Source of the DNA: Pomphorhynchus laevis
Lineage: Eukaryota; Acanthocephala; Palaeacanthocephala; Echinorhynchida; Pomphorhynchidae
Assembly (NCBI GenBank): GCA_012934845.2
Contig: WNNJ02003539.1
Location: forward strand, 21,094 to 85,093
Length of the DNA stretch: 64,000 nucleotides
Direction of reading: 5' to 3'
Numbering within the stretch: the stretch's first letter is position 1; each line of letters opens with the position of its first letter. The notes below the pieces were generated by a model, which saw nothing but the letters and a program-made list of their open reading frames with translations, was not told where the DNA came from and did no database searches. Below are positions 24,635-34,934 of this stretch, piece by piece. The position numbers were made by a program, and so were the translations under genes.

Positions 24635-25085
24635 CTTTATATTAGAATAAGATAAACCATATAATCAAATTTTATCAGAATACATACGGTATTAGCACGT
24701 GTTTGGCTTCGCTGATATGTTGGGTCGAGGAATAAGAGCCGAAACCTGATAACATTTCAGTTCCTCTTGACGACCTCTAATCCATATTCTGATAAACCAA
24801 TCATAAAACAATAAATATTATATTTATTATGGAATAGAGGCTGAAACCTGATAGCATAGCAGTTTCTCCTTTTGACCTTTAATCTTTATTATGATATATC
24901 TTGTTATTTATTAGACAATTCATAAAAATTGACTTTTATTTTAAATTTCAATTTTAAATTTTAACATGATATAAATATAAATTGTATAAAATCTTATATA
25001 ATCATTTATTATTTATAATTATTTGTCTATTTTTAATTTATAAATAATACAAAATATGTAGACTCAGTTATCTGATCTGATTATT
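24635..25085 (-). repeat. Repeat R copy 6, with a second partial core
   Basis: An inverted copy with a full core at 24655-24790, followed by a second, partial core (GAGGCTGAAACCTGATAGCA at 24837) and the AT-rich part ending in AATATGTAGACTCAGTTATC. In the first core the C pairing is GGCT (24705-24708) with AGCC (24737-24740) where other copies have GGCC with GGCC, and the B stem has A-T where others have C-G at the fourth pair. Both changes keep pairing. The high-coordinate end runs directly into the satellite. Confidence 0.75.
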
Positions 25086-26770
25086 TAACAGTTTCTAAAA
25101 AATATTTAATTATCACAATCATCGTTGTGATAGAATAATTACTAGTCAATTATTTATTATTTATCATTATTTTTAATTTATAAATGATATAAAATACGTA
25201 GACTCAGTTATCTGATCTGATTATTTAACAGTTCCTAAAGAATATTTAATTATCACAATCATCGTTGTGATAGAATAATTACTAGTCAATTATTTATTAT
25301 TTATTATTATTTTTAATTTATAAATAATACAAAATATGTAGACTCAGTTATCTGATCTGATTATTTAACAGTTCCTAAAAAATATTTAATTATCACAATC
25401 ATCGTTGTGATAGAATAATTACTAGTCAATTATTTATTATTTATTATTATTTTTCATTTATAAATAATACAAAATATGTAGACTCAGTTATCTGATCTGA
25501 TTATTTAACAGTTTCTAAAAAATATTTAATTATCACAATCATCGTTGTGATAGAATAATTACTAGTCAATTATTTATTATTTATTATTATTTTTCATTTA
25601 TAAATAATACAAAATATGTAGACTCAGTTATCTGATCTGATTATTTAACAGTTTCTAAAAAATATTTAATTATCACAATCGTCATTGTGATAGAATAATT
25701 ACTAGTCAATTATTTATTTATTATTTATCATTATTTTTAATTTATAAATGATATAAAATACGTAGACTCAGTTATCTGATCTGATTATTTAACAGTTCCT
25801 AAAAAATATTTAATTATCACAATCATCGTTGTGATAGAATAATTACTAGTCAATTATTTATTATTTATTATTATTTTTCATTTATAAATAATACAAAATA
25901 TGTAGACTCAGTTATCTGATCTGATTATTTAACAGTTTCTAAAAAATATTTAATTATCACAATCGTCATTGTGATAGAATAATTACTAGTCAATTATTTA
26001 TTATTTATCATTATTTTTAATTTATAAATGATATAAAATACGTAGACTCAGTTATCTGATCTGATTAACAGTTCCTAAAAAATATTTAATTATCACAATC
26101 ATCGTTGTGATAGAATAATTACTAGTCAATTATTTATTATTTATTATTATTTTTCATTTATAAATAATACAAAATATGTAGACTCAGTTATCTGATCTGA
26201 TTATTTAACAGTTTCTAAAAAATATTTAATTATCACAATCGTCATTGTGATAGAATAATTACTAGTCAATTATTTATTTATTATTTATCATTATTTTTAA
26301 TTTATAAATGATATAAAATACGTAGACTCAGTTATCTGATCTGATTTTAACAGTTCCTAAAAAATATTTAATTATCACAATCATCGTTGTGATAGAATAA
26401 TTACTAGTCAATTATTTATTATTTATTATTATTTTTCATTTATAAATAATACAAAATATGTAGACTCAGTTATCTGATCTGATTATTTAACAGTTTCTAA
26501 AAAATATTTAATTATCACAATCGTCATTGTGATAGAATAATTACTAGTCAATTATTTATTTATTATTTATCATTATTTTTAATTTATAAATGATATAAAA
26601 TACGTAGACTCAGTTATCTGATCTGATTTTTTAACAGTTCCTTAAAAATATTTAATTATCACAATTATCGTTGTGATTGAATAATTACTAGTCAATTATT
26701 TATTATTTATCATTATTTTTAATTTATAAATAATACAAAATACGTAGACTCGGTTATCTGATCTGATTTA
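25040..26770. repeat. ~140-bp satellite with dimeric higher-order structure
   Basis: GACTCAGTTATCTGATCTGA (or GACTCGGTTATC in the last) occurs 13 times: 25061, 25201, 25341, 25481, 25621, 25765, 25905, 26045, 26181, 26325, 26463, 26607 and 26747. Spacing is 136-144 bp. Each unit contains the hairpin TATCACAATCATCGTTGTGATA-like stem (8 bp, 6-nt loop; TATCACAA with TTGTGATA). From 25621 onward the units alternate between two types: one with AATATGTAG, GTTTCT and a CGTCAT loop, the other with AATACGTAG, GTTCCT and an ATCATCG-type loop. That is a dimer of about 280 bp. The shared GTAGACTCAGTTATCTGATC block is the terminus of repeat R, so the array probably arose by amplification of that terminus. 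Confidence 0.9.
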
Positions 26771-26984
26771 TCTGCTTACAATTATAAATTAAGAAAATAA
26801 TAAAAAGATGGCAACCTCATTATTAATAAGGTGTAACCTCACTCTATTAACAACCTATTAACGGTCGTTAATAGAGTGAGGTAGTACGTAGGTATGCTAT
26901 TATGGTAGGGTCCGCTACTTTCAACTTTAGTTAAATGTCATTTAATATCATCCCTCCTTTTTAATTATTCTTATCCAGTAGTCT

Positions 26985-27370
26985 TGTTTAGCGATAACAC
27001 TCTGGAAGAACGGTAAACACATTGGTATAGCCAATATCTATATTCGGCCGGGAGAGATTCACAAGAACCGTGACCTCCTGGACCATATATTGGGTAGCGG
27101 CTATGACATGTTACTTGGTGATTTTAACGGCATAACTGGTCGTTGGATTAATGCATCACTTCACATATCTAGGAGCGTTTATCTTATACATAAACCACAA
27201 TCCCCTACCTTTCATTGCACAAAAACAAATTTACTCAACGACATACTACTTCGACACGAGAGGTGGCTGCTAAAGCCCACCTCACGTGACTTACTTCGCT
27301 GGCAATTAGAGGAATACAATTACATGCAGTTTATAAACCGTGGTATGCAGAGAATACATCATAGTTTGTA
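26985..27370 (+). mobile_element. LINE A endonuclease fragment
   Basis: Encodes GSGYDMLLGDFNGITGRWIN, then SPTFHCTKTN and a shortened RWLLKPTSRDLLRW, matching the LINE A endonuclease at 48.1-48.4 kb (SGYDMILGDFNDRTGRWIN, TPTFHCTSTN). An internal stretch corresponding to LCTEQSRQQLS is missing. Both ends are truncated. Confidence 0.8.
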
Positions 27371-27374
27371 GTCG

Positions 27375-28080
27375 AGATTTATTAGTATCGAATATGGGCC
27401 GACTAAATGTGAGGTTTCCTATCTTTCCATATTAAGCATTGTTGATCTTTTCATTTTTCAACTTTGGTTAGTTTTTCCACGTTAATTTTCGCTCAAACGC
27501 AGGTTGTACGCGAATCTAATTTCTTAAATAATTTTAATATTGTTGCTGATTGAAAATGAGATCATTCCAGATGTATTTACGCCTGTATGAAAGGTAAAAA
27601 CGCACTTTAAAGACACAGAAAATATATGATCTTTCATGTATTTTGAACGAAAACTGTAAGTTCTACAAAACAATTACAAGTTGACAATTATTTATTTAAT
27701 AATAGTAATTAATTAAAAGATGAAACAAAAATAAAAATTCAATTTTAACTAAAGATTAAAATTAAGTTTTAAAATTAAAAGTGGTAAGCAGAAATTACCT
27801 CAGAACTTATCCTTTTAGTTTAATAATTTAATTTAGATTTATTAAATATTTTCTAATTTATAATATTTATTTTATTAATAATATTTGTAAAATCAATGTA
27901 GATTTTATATAAAGTTGGAAGGAACAACTTTATCTTGATGGGATATCATGCGAGATATCTTGCTGTGATATGTGCTCGGTGACGAAAATGGACAACTCAC
28001 TATTCCACATACAAATATTTGATCCGAACGAAAACGAGGAAAACAAATGGGACGAATGGATAGAAATCCTAAAAAGGATT
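27375..28080. other. AT-rich spacer
   Basis: No gene, RNA or repeat recognised. Confidence 0.45.
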
Positions 28081-28084
28081 TATT

Positions 28085-29400
28085 TTTACGTGACTAATGC
28101 GTGCTGGATCACGCTTACTTGACCACAACACAAAAATTCGAAGTCGTGCCGAGAATGTGAGAACGGAGGAGTATTTGAATGTATGAAGGAGGGAGCGCGG
28201 CGGACGTCACGAGGGAGCTGATTTCAGGAGAGTGGGCGGCGAGGAAGGATCGGAGACCGTAGTTGTTAGAGTAATTGGGAACGTGGAGTAAGAGGGTATG
28301 ACGGGAAAGCAGCGATAGCGAGACGGGGCGAGGGTCTCGTAAGAAAGAGCGGTTGATGAACGATGGGGAGCGGACAGCGATAAGACGAAAAGTTACGAGA
28401 AGGCGGAGTTGTAAGCGGATGTAGATAGTAGGCCAGGAGAGTTTGGCAAGATGTGTGGGTGTGATCAAAGCGACAGAGACGTAATAGCACTCGAACGGTG
28501 GAGTTAATAATGCGATGTATATGTAGGTTGATGGATTTTGTAGAGTTGGTGAAAAGGTTGAGGCAGTAATCGATTTTAGGAATGAGAAGCGATGAAGGAA
28601 GAGATATACAAGAATGAAAGTCGATAATAATGGGGCGAACACGGCGGATGTCACAGAAAATTAAGTTAGACGAGCGGACCTTGTAGCGGACGAAGGGTTT
28701 AAGGGAAGTGTGATCATTGAAATGAAATTCTGAGAAGGTGAGACTGTGGACTATGGGGATGATTGATGAGGCAAAATATACAGGGTAGGAGATATGTTAG
28801 GTTGACGGGGGAGGATCCACATTAGTTTGGACTTGCATGGTTTTAGAACGAGACGAAGATGGGAGATACGTTTGTACATAGAATACATACAGTCGGCAAC
28901 AGAAATGCTGATATCGTGTATGCGATGGGCGGGTACATGAGCATAGATGATGATGTCATCGGCGTATTGCATGACGTTAAAGGAGTATGGTTTGATAAAC
29001 TGTGAGAGATCGCAAAGTAGAAGAGAGAAAGGCAGGGGACCTAGGACTGAATCGTGCGGGACCCCACAGAAAATAGGGATGGGAGGAGAGGATGATGAAT
29101 CTGAACAGACGCGAAAAGAACAGTCGGATAGATATGAGGATAACCATGCTACGGAGGAGGAAGAAAAGCCGTAATCATAACGAAGGCGAGAAAGGATGAT
29201 GGAGTGGTCGACGATGTCGAAGGCGGATGAGAGGTCTAGGGAGATGAGAACACTATATAGAGCCTTGTCACGAGAAATGAGTAGATCGTTGTAAACTTTC
29301 ATGAAGGCGATTTCTGTGGAGTGATCAGCGCGGAAAGCGGATTAGAAAGGAGGGTACAGATTGGATGAAGAGAGATAAATGTTGATCTGTATTAAGATGA
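28085..29400 (-). mobile_element. LINE B copy, RT to 3' end
   Basis: A minus-strand LINE truncated at its 5' side near 29400. A 183-codon frame (29302 to 28751) holds LISLDLSSAFDIVDHSIILS, SYLSDCSFRV, GVPHDSVLGPLPFSLLLCDL and VMQYADDIIIYAHV, which are conserved RT blocks of L2/CR1-type elements. The canonical GVPQGSVLGPLLF reads GVPHDSVLGPLPF, and the catalytic YADD is kept. The C-terminal region continues in shifting frames down to 28115 (YGLRSFLAAHS). The low-coordinate end carries AATGCGTGCTGGATCACGCT, the family 3' end. It is very close to the 4.6-6.5 kb copy, so the two are fairly young, but it is not functional. Confidence 0.85.
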
Positions 29401-29630
29401 TGCGTTCAAATATGCATTTGTTGCTTTTAACATCGACAAAGTTAAAGGAAATTGCCGTATTGAGATTTTATGGTTGAGGACATCTGAAGGACATTTTTAA
29501 TACACTATAAATTAATATACTGGGAAACAATACTTAGTCATGCTACCAATTAACGAAATAATCGCTTGACAAACACCGTCAGAAAATATTATTTGAAAGA
29601 TATAAATTTCGAATGTTGAAATAGTGCACA

Positions 29631-29723
29631 AACGAGTCGACTGATCGATACATTACACGTTTACGCATACATGCTAATCCATTAGATTTTTCTGTGTGAG
29701 TTCAAATATCACCCTCGTTGCCA
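29631..29723 (+). pseudogene. tRNA-Ser(GCT)-like relic with encoded CCA
   Basis: Acceptor strands AACGAG (29631-29636) and CTCGTT pair over six bases. The anticodon-loop region reads ATGCTAATCC as in tRNA-Ser(GCT). A T-arm GTGAG-TTCAAAT-ATCAC follows, then CCTCGTTG and CCA at 29721-29723. The D arm and the 5' side of the anticodon stem are badly degraded, so it is not a working tRNA. CCA directly after the discriminator base is normally added after transcription; its presence in the DNA hints at origin from reverse-transcribed tRNA or a tRNA-derived SINE. Chance is possible. Confidence 0.4.
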
Positions 29724-29800
29724 ATTTACTATCCGTGTTGTGGGTTTTCCTGCGTGACTTCAAATCTCACCCTTGTCGCCAATTTACTATTCCTGTCGTG
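29724..29800 (+). repeat. Duplicate of the tRNA-like T-arm
   Basis: A second copy of the preceding ~58 bp: GCGTGACTTCAAATCTCACC, then CTTGTCGCCAATTTACTAT, again with CCA after CTTGTCG. The copies are a tandem imperfect duplication. Confidence 0.6.
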
Positions 29801-30094
29801 TGTATAATATAAGACAATAATTTATAAATATATCTTATTTATAAAAAGTAAAGAACACCACTCTAAAAGTTAACAAGTTAGATGGACTAATACAATTTAA
29901 ATCAATGCTAAATCCCGTTGATGTTTAGTTATGAATTATTAACAAACTAAATATTTAAAATTAATTTTTAATTAAATTTCTTAATAATTTTAATAAACTT
30001 CATCCGCACTGATCGAAATTCACTCAGGGATACAAGATACCTTATAAATGAGTAATATCATTCTCAATTTTGTTTCTTTTAATCGGTGATAAAC

Positions 30095-30108
30095 TTTTTA
30101 TTTTGTAG
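30095..30108 (+). promoter_or_regulatory. Candidate 3' splice site
   Basis: A pyrimidine-rich TTTTTATTTTGTAG ends at 30108, close before the ATG of the 30.1-kb gene. This decides between a GTG-opened longer frame (30086) and the ATG at 30137; I prefer the ATG. Confidence 0.5.
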
Positions 30109-30136
30109 AGTAATACGACAAATTTTAATCGTAAGA

Positions 30137-31096
30137 ATGTCGTCTGTTACAACAAATGTTTCTAGCTGCAGCGGAGTCCTTAATGACAAAACTGGTCGAT
30201 ATGTTACTCCATTGGCAGAAAGTACAATATTACAAAAAGATAGCTTGTTAAAGCTTAAAACGTTTACAAATTATTCTGTATCTCCTATTAAGTACGAACG
30301 TAGTCACCAACCTAAATCAAATATTAAAGGACAAATGTCCCGACTAAAACGATTATATGATAAAGGTCCTGTATCTATAAAACTACCAGTCTTAAATTTG
30401 TCTCGATTAAATTGTAGTGTACCCGTTGGCGAAGAAGGATATGATCCTGAATACATATCTTTAGCCGTATGTCAGCCGATACCCAAAGAGATCGATAATA
30501 ATGACCAAACAGTACAAACCGCAACTGTAAATGTACGCTCAATCGAGATTGTTGACGATATGCCGGATGATAATACCCATAACAACAGTACAGTACACAG
30601 CGATATCGATGTTCATCAGCATTTGTCAGCGGGCGGGTACGAAAATACATCTACAAACAATGACGAAGATTGTATCAAACGAGACGAAACACTTAAGGTT
30701 GCAGTGGAGGTTAATCCAGTTATGCAGACAACTAATGGGCAGGTTACATCTCCCAAGAAACGGAAATGTTCTTTAAGGTTAAAAAAATATCATATTATTA
30801 AATCAATCGAATCTCTGAAATCTTCTCAATTACACAATTTAAAAGGAAGCTCAAATTCAACGTATATGCTAAAAATTGAACCAAATAAAAAAAAGTTTAT
30901 TCGCGGTAAATTGAAAGATACATTAGTTTCAGTATTGTATGGAAAGGGAAGTGTATTATCAGTAAACGGAACTAGTACAATAACTATTAAATCGAAATCT
31001 ATACTCAAGATATTGCGCAGTACGACTATGTGCATAGCCAATAATTCACTGAAAGACTTAGTTCTACTTATCGATGAAATGGCTTCTTGTACTTGA
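30137..31096 (+). CDS. Hypothetical basic, probably nuclear protein, 319 aa
   Basis: The frame opens at ATG 30137 (MSSVTTNVSS) and runs 319 codons to TGA. An acceptor-like TTTTTATTTTGTAG ends at 30108, 28 bases before the ATG. The frame is open between that acceptor and the ATG, so an upstream coding exon cannot be excluded. I recognise no family. Residues 206-210 are PKKRK in a basic run (SPKKRKCSLRLKK), a classic monopartite nuclear-localisation pattern. Residues ~110-190 are acidic and polar. Residues ~240-319 are lysine-rich with alternating hydrophobics and could be a small folded domain. No signal peptide or membrane helix. A candidate AATAAA lies near 31336. Fast-evolving insect chromatin or germline factors look like this, but that is only an impression. 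Confidence 0.75.
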   Translation: MSSVTTNVSSCSGVLNDKTGRYVTPLAESTILQKDSLLKLKTFTNYSVSPIKYERSHQPKSNIKGQMSRLKRLYDKGPVSIKLPVLNLSRLNCSVPVGEEGYDPEYISLAVCQPIPKEIDNNDQTVQTATVNVRSIEIVDDMPDDNTHNNSTVHSDIDVHQHLSAGGYENTSTNNDEDCIKRDETLKVAVEVNPVMQTTNGQVTSPKKRKCSLRLKKYHIIKSIESLKSSQLHNLKGSSNSTYMLKIEPNKKKFIRGKLKDTLVSVLYGKGSVLSVNGTSTITIKSKSILKILRSTTMCIANNSLKDLVLLIDEMASCT

Positions 31097-31099
31097 CTT

Positions 31100-32420
31100 T
31101 ATTAAAAATATTTTGATTTATATGCCCAGTATTTGCATAAATTTTAAAAAATATACCACTCGTATCATATAATTCAACGCATAAATCACCTTTACCGTTT
31201 CTACTTTACGATTTAACAACTATACATTTTTAGTCGCAATTGAAATCGAAAAATCAAGGGTTAGCTTATAGGCACTTTCTAATTAGTGCTAGAAAAAAGT
31301 TGGAAATTTCATCTATAAACGATACCAGATAGAGAATAAATTAAATTACGAACATGGCGTTTGAGATTGTTTTCGATTTGTTTCTTTAATTTCGAATGGG
31401 CGAACCGATATGTAAATTATTAAGAAATTATATATACGAATGAGTTAAAGCTACAATAACTTTATTGTGGGTTATCTAAATCATCTATTTCTATTTTTTA
31501 CAGTTGTGTTCCTTAACAATCTATACAGTCCATGCTCGCTCGATTACTTAGTTTCTATAAATAATATCCAAATACTTGTTAAATTTGTAAATTTAATGGA
31601 TCGAAGAAAATTCCTTGTGACATGAAGATGTAATTAAAATTAAAAAATTATATTTATACACAACATTAAAATAAATAACATTTACTAGTAAAAATTCACT
31701 AATAAAGCATTAAAATTGTATTTATAATTTATTAAATAATTTTATTTATTAATAAAATTTAATAATAAAGTAAACTTTATTAATAAAATTTACTTTAAGT
31801 AGATAATAATAGATATATTTATTACAGATTCGTCATATATAGTCAAAACATTCTATCGCGTATATTTTGAAAAGTTAAATGAATTACAAAATCAAGTCAA
31901 TAATTTAATTTAATCGTATTATAAATTTATATGCTGTAATATTATAATATACATAATATGATATTATTTATTATTACATATAATTTTATTTTAATAATAT
32001 TATATAAGGTAATATAATAATATTATATAATAATCGATAATAATAATATTATATCATCAGATAATAATATTTATTTTAAATCACATAATAATATATTAAA
32101 TATCAATAATATTTATATTTAATCACATAATTATTTATTTAAGGTAGCACATGCAATCTAACAATTTTGATTATTTAAAATTGAAAATTGAAAAATTAAA
32201 AATGTGTTAGATATTATCGTCATTCAGGAATCGGACCGTTGTTAGAAAGAAGGAGTTGTAGTAGATTTTACTTTTTACGTAATTTTATTGAATATGGCTA
32301 AGCTTGCGAGTTAGGTTACCATAAAGAGGTTTTAATTGAAACTTTTCAGTAAATTTGTTGTTTGGAAAACTTCCTTGCCCTTGTTCTCACATAATTTGCT
32401 GAAAAAATACCGAGCTTATA
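31100..32420. other. AT-rich spacer
   Basis: 3' flank of the 30.1-kb gene followed by TAATATTATA-rich DNA. No gene seen. Confidence 0.5.
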
Positions 32421-32424
32421 TGGT

Positions 32425-33250
32425 TTTTTATCTATCTTCTTGAACAACGTTGTAAAAGTATGCCATATATACACAAATCGCTGTTTCAACCGCACTATGA
32501 AAATACGGGTACTCGTACAGTATTAACAGAGGGATCATCGCAATATTAGAAGTCTTTAAATTTTTACTGGAGCACTCAAAGGATTTTATTTTATCAATAG
32601 GTATACTCTGAAAAGCCATTTGTTCTTGTTATTTAAAAAAAGAGAACTCAATGACATATCACTATCAATACTAACTCCAAGAACCTGTATCAAATATTTG
32701 TGGGTGATGGGAAAATCGTCTTATTTAATGGATGAAAGATTACGTGACATTTTACGTCCAATAAGCGTAATCATCTCTACATACTCGTGCTGTTCAGAAT
32801 TATTTTCATAAGCCACTTGTAAATTTGAGAAAGCTCTTGCTGAGCAACATAAATTGAGGTATCCATCGTAACTGATAATATAACTATAATATCGTCTACA
32901 TACTTTATCATTAGGTTTGATTGATAGTTCGGTTTGAGATAATTAAAGATTTATTTAAGAAATTCTTTATTATTAAATAATTAAAGTATATATTAAACAA
33001 AACTGGTAAAATTACTAATCCATATGGTAATTTAATACCTAAAGTTACTGTACAAGAATGACGTACATTGTGAATTATCCTTTGTGTACGCTCAGTCACG
33101 TATTCACGTAATAAATTAATTTGCCAATACGAAAAGTTCAAAATCTGATGATAGTTGTAAAATTCTAATAACCTGCTGTGATTTTGAATTGCCAGACGAT
33201 TGAAGAATTTAATCGGTCATTTACAATAACGCGTTAGTCATAAATTTATT
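32425..33250 (-). mobile_element. LINE E reverse transcriptase fragment
   Basis: Minus strand, in element order: WQINLLREYVTERTQRI (33.1 kb), GLVILPVLFNIYFNYL matching the PQGSVLGPLLFNIYIND block, KYVDDIIVILSVTMD (32.9 kb) as the YxDD catalytic box, VLGVSIDSDMS as the post-palm block, and LLILYEYPYFHSAVETAI (32.5 kb) as the thumb. The frame shifts several times. CR1/Jockey-like by style; clade not resolved. Confidence 0.75.
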
Positions 33251-33379
33251 ATTTATTAAATAAATTTATTTAAGCAATATATTATTATTGAGTACAAGAC
33301 AATGCCGCAAATAGCTGTTCAGTCTGTTCACTGTTGATATTAAAAAATAAAAATAAACAAAACAAATGAAGTGTAGAAT

Positions 33380-33520
33380 GTAATAATCCGAATGGGTAGT
33401 TCAACACTAATTGATGGTTCGAGCTGTCATGAATACACTTCCTCACTTGATGTTTAAAATGTGAATAGCTGGAGGCACAAGTAATTTTCTCGGGTAGTGC
33501 ATTCCATATAATTTACTTTA
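33380..33520 (-). mobile_element. Separate LINE 3' fragment
   Basis: Minus strand encodes IWNALPEKITCASSYSHFKH, the WN-LP C-terminal signature. It lies on the wrong side of the RT fragment at 32.4-33.25 kb to be the end of that same copy, so it must be a second insertion. Confidence 0.6.
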
Positions 33521-33959
33521 ATTGAATTAAAGTGAATTTACTGTAGTGGATTATAAATTATATTTAAAATTACTTTAGTGGGTAAATTGTATTCCCCACT
33601 GACAATATATGCGTAGTGGTCAGCGGCTTTGCCTCATATCTGCTAAAGTTGCTGTTGCAATAAAAATCATACAAAATTGGAAGCTACCTAAGCGGGCAGT
33701 ACATCAAGTCTATGTTTTAACAATTTACTATTCAATGATTTCCTATAAATAGTTACATAGAAGTAGCTATCCGCTTGATTAAATTTATTCTCTATTCGAT
33801 AAAAATTTCAAACTGCAAATAGTACAGTCTACATTTACTTTTACATTTTTTAGTATGTTTAGTCATGCATAACGCAAATTGCATGGTGACATCGTGAATA
33901 ATGTGTCAAATGGTATAAAAGCAATTACCTGTGATAATTTTAAGAAAGAAATAATCGAA

Positions 33960-34934
33960 ATGTCGAAAAAAATTGAACCTATAATAATAGTAATTGAGTT
34001 AGTGATATTGTATATATCCGCAACGACACTTGCGCTATTTATAATTTTGTTTATAAAATACAAGTTCATGAGAACGAGCCCATCCTGGTGTGTTTTCATT
34101 ATATGCTTTATATCTGTCTTAAAGTCAATACTATCTATCGTAACAACATCGAGACCAAATCACGACAATGAATCACTCATTACATGTCTTCAAGTCGCTA
34201 CTCTGTTTTCACTGGCATGGCTAAATTGCCTATACTGCGACGTATTCACTTTTATTGATTCCTTATCGCATGCAAATATAATGCCACGGTTTCGTATTTT
34301 AGTATATACAACTTACAGTTCCGTGACAGTCATATCATTGATGGTTTTATGCAATGTATTATGCGATGTGAACGAATCAAGAAATTCCACAGCTGGAACA
34401 ATAGCTCAATTAGACGACGAAATGTATAAATTAAAGTATTATATTATTCACTTTTTAGCCCCGGCTATATTCCTTTGCGAGATCGATTTTATTATTTTTG
34501 CATTATCTACCACTCAAAAGGCCGACACTCTGATGATACAACCTTTAGAGACGAATGCTAATTGTGGACTGATGAGTCAGATAATGAACCAAACAGAATA
34601 TAAAATGTACAAGAAAATGTTTTCAGTATTTATTTTCTTCCTTACAGGTGCTTACTTTCTTGGGTTAGCTTTAAGTACTCAAGTCATAGTCAATCGCATG
34701 TTAATCAGCGATTTTCTATTAGCTATCGGTTCCTTTGCCATCTATAAATTTACCTCAACTTGTGCGAAATTATACAATGTCGATCAGCATTCAGCGTCGA
34801 TAGAAAACATTCAACCACTGGATGATAAACCATCCATAATTAAACAAAAATTTATAATTAATCGAAACAGATTGAAGTTGATGTGGTATACTGTGAGATA
34901 CAGAGATATCTTAGAAATGATATCACTTAAATAA
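33960..34934 (+). CDS. Seven-transmembrane receptor, Methuselah-like (class B-type GPCR) 7TM region
   Basis: From ATG 33960 the frame gives 324 residues with seven hydrophobic helices at about 7-33, 42-63, 74-97, 111-135, 160-183, 219-240 and 244-266, and a cytoplasmic tail. Cys76 at the start of helix 3 and Cys135 in the second outer loop could form the usual GPCR disulfide. NES and NST sequons lie in that loop. Helix 3 (SLAWLNCLYCDVFTF), helix 4 (FRILVYTTYS) and the proline in helix 5 (HFLAPAIFL) resemble Methuselah-type receptors. Those normally carry a cysteine-rich ectodomain of ~200 residues before helix 1. Here the frame opens after a stop at 33870, so the ectodomain is on unseen upstream exons or absent. 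A TTG at 33879 would add 27 residues but is not a credible animal start. Confidence 0.7.
   Translation: MSKKIEPIIIVIELVILYISATTLALFIILFIKYKFMRTSPSWCVFIICFISVLKSILSIVTTSRPNHDNESLITCLQVATLFSLAWLNCLYCDVFTFIDSLSHANIMPRFRILVYTTYSSVTVISLMVLCNVLCDVNESRNSTAGTIAQLDDEMYKLKYYIIHFLAPAIFLCEIDFIIFALSTTQKADTLMIQPLETNANCGLMSQIMNQTEYKMYKKMFSVFIFFLTGAYFLGLALSTQVIVNRMLISDFLLAIGSFAIYKFTSTCAKLYNVDQHSASIENIQPLDDKPSIIKQKFIINRNRLKLMWYTVRYRDILEMISLK

Noticed and set aside
24635-24790. Hammerhead-like motifs in repeat R (minus-sense of the core): CGAAAC and CTGATGA in one core
   Set aside because: Their order would need a type II hammerhead, but no hairpin fits between GAAA and the cleavage site and the bases next to the motifs do not pair. 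The pseudoknot reading explains the conserved blocks better.
25040-26770. CRISPR array
   Set aside because: Regular 140-bp spacing with repeats but no unique spacers; whole units are homologous, and the context is eukaryotic satellite DNA.
28115-28654. 179-codon minus-strand frame as a host gene
   Set aside because: It lies inside the LINE B 3' region and partly in a shifted frame; a matching frame at 4752-5138 in the other LINE copy shows the same behaviour.
33879-33959. Longer N-terminus of the receptor from a TTG
   Set aside because: Non-ATG start with no Kozak or splice support; the ATG at 33960 sits just before helix 1.
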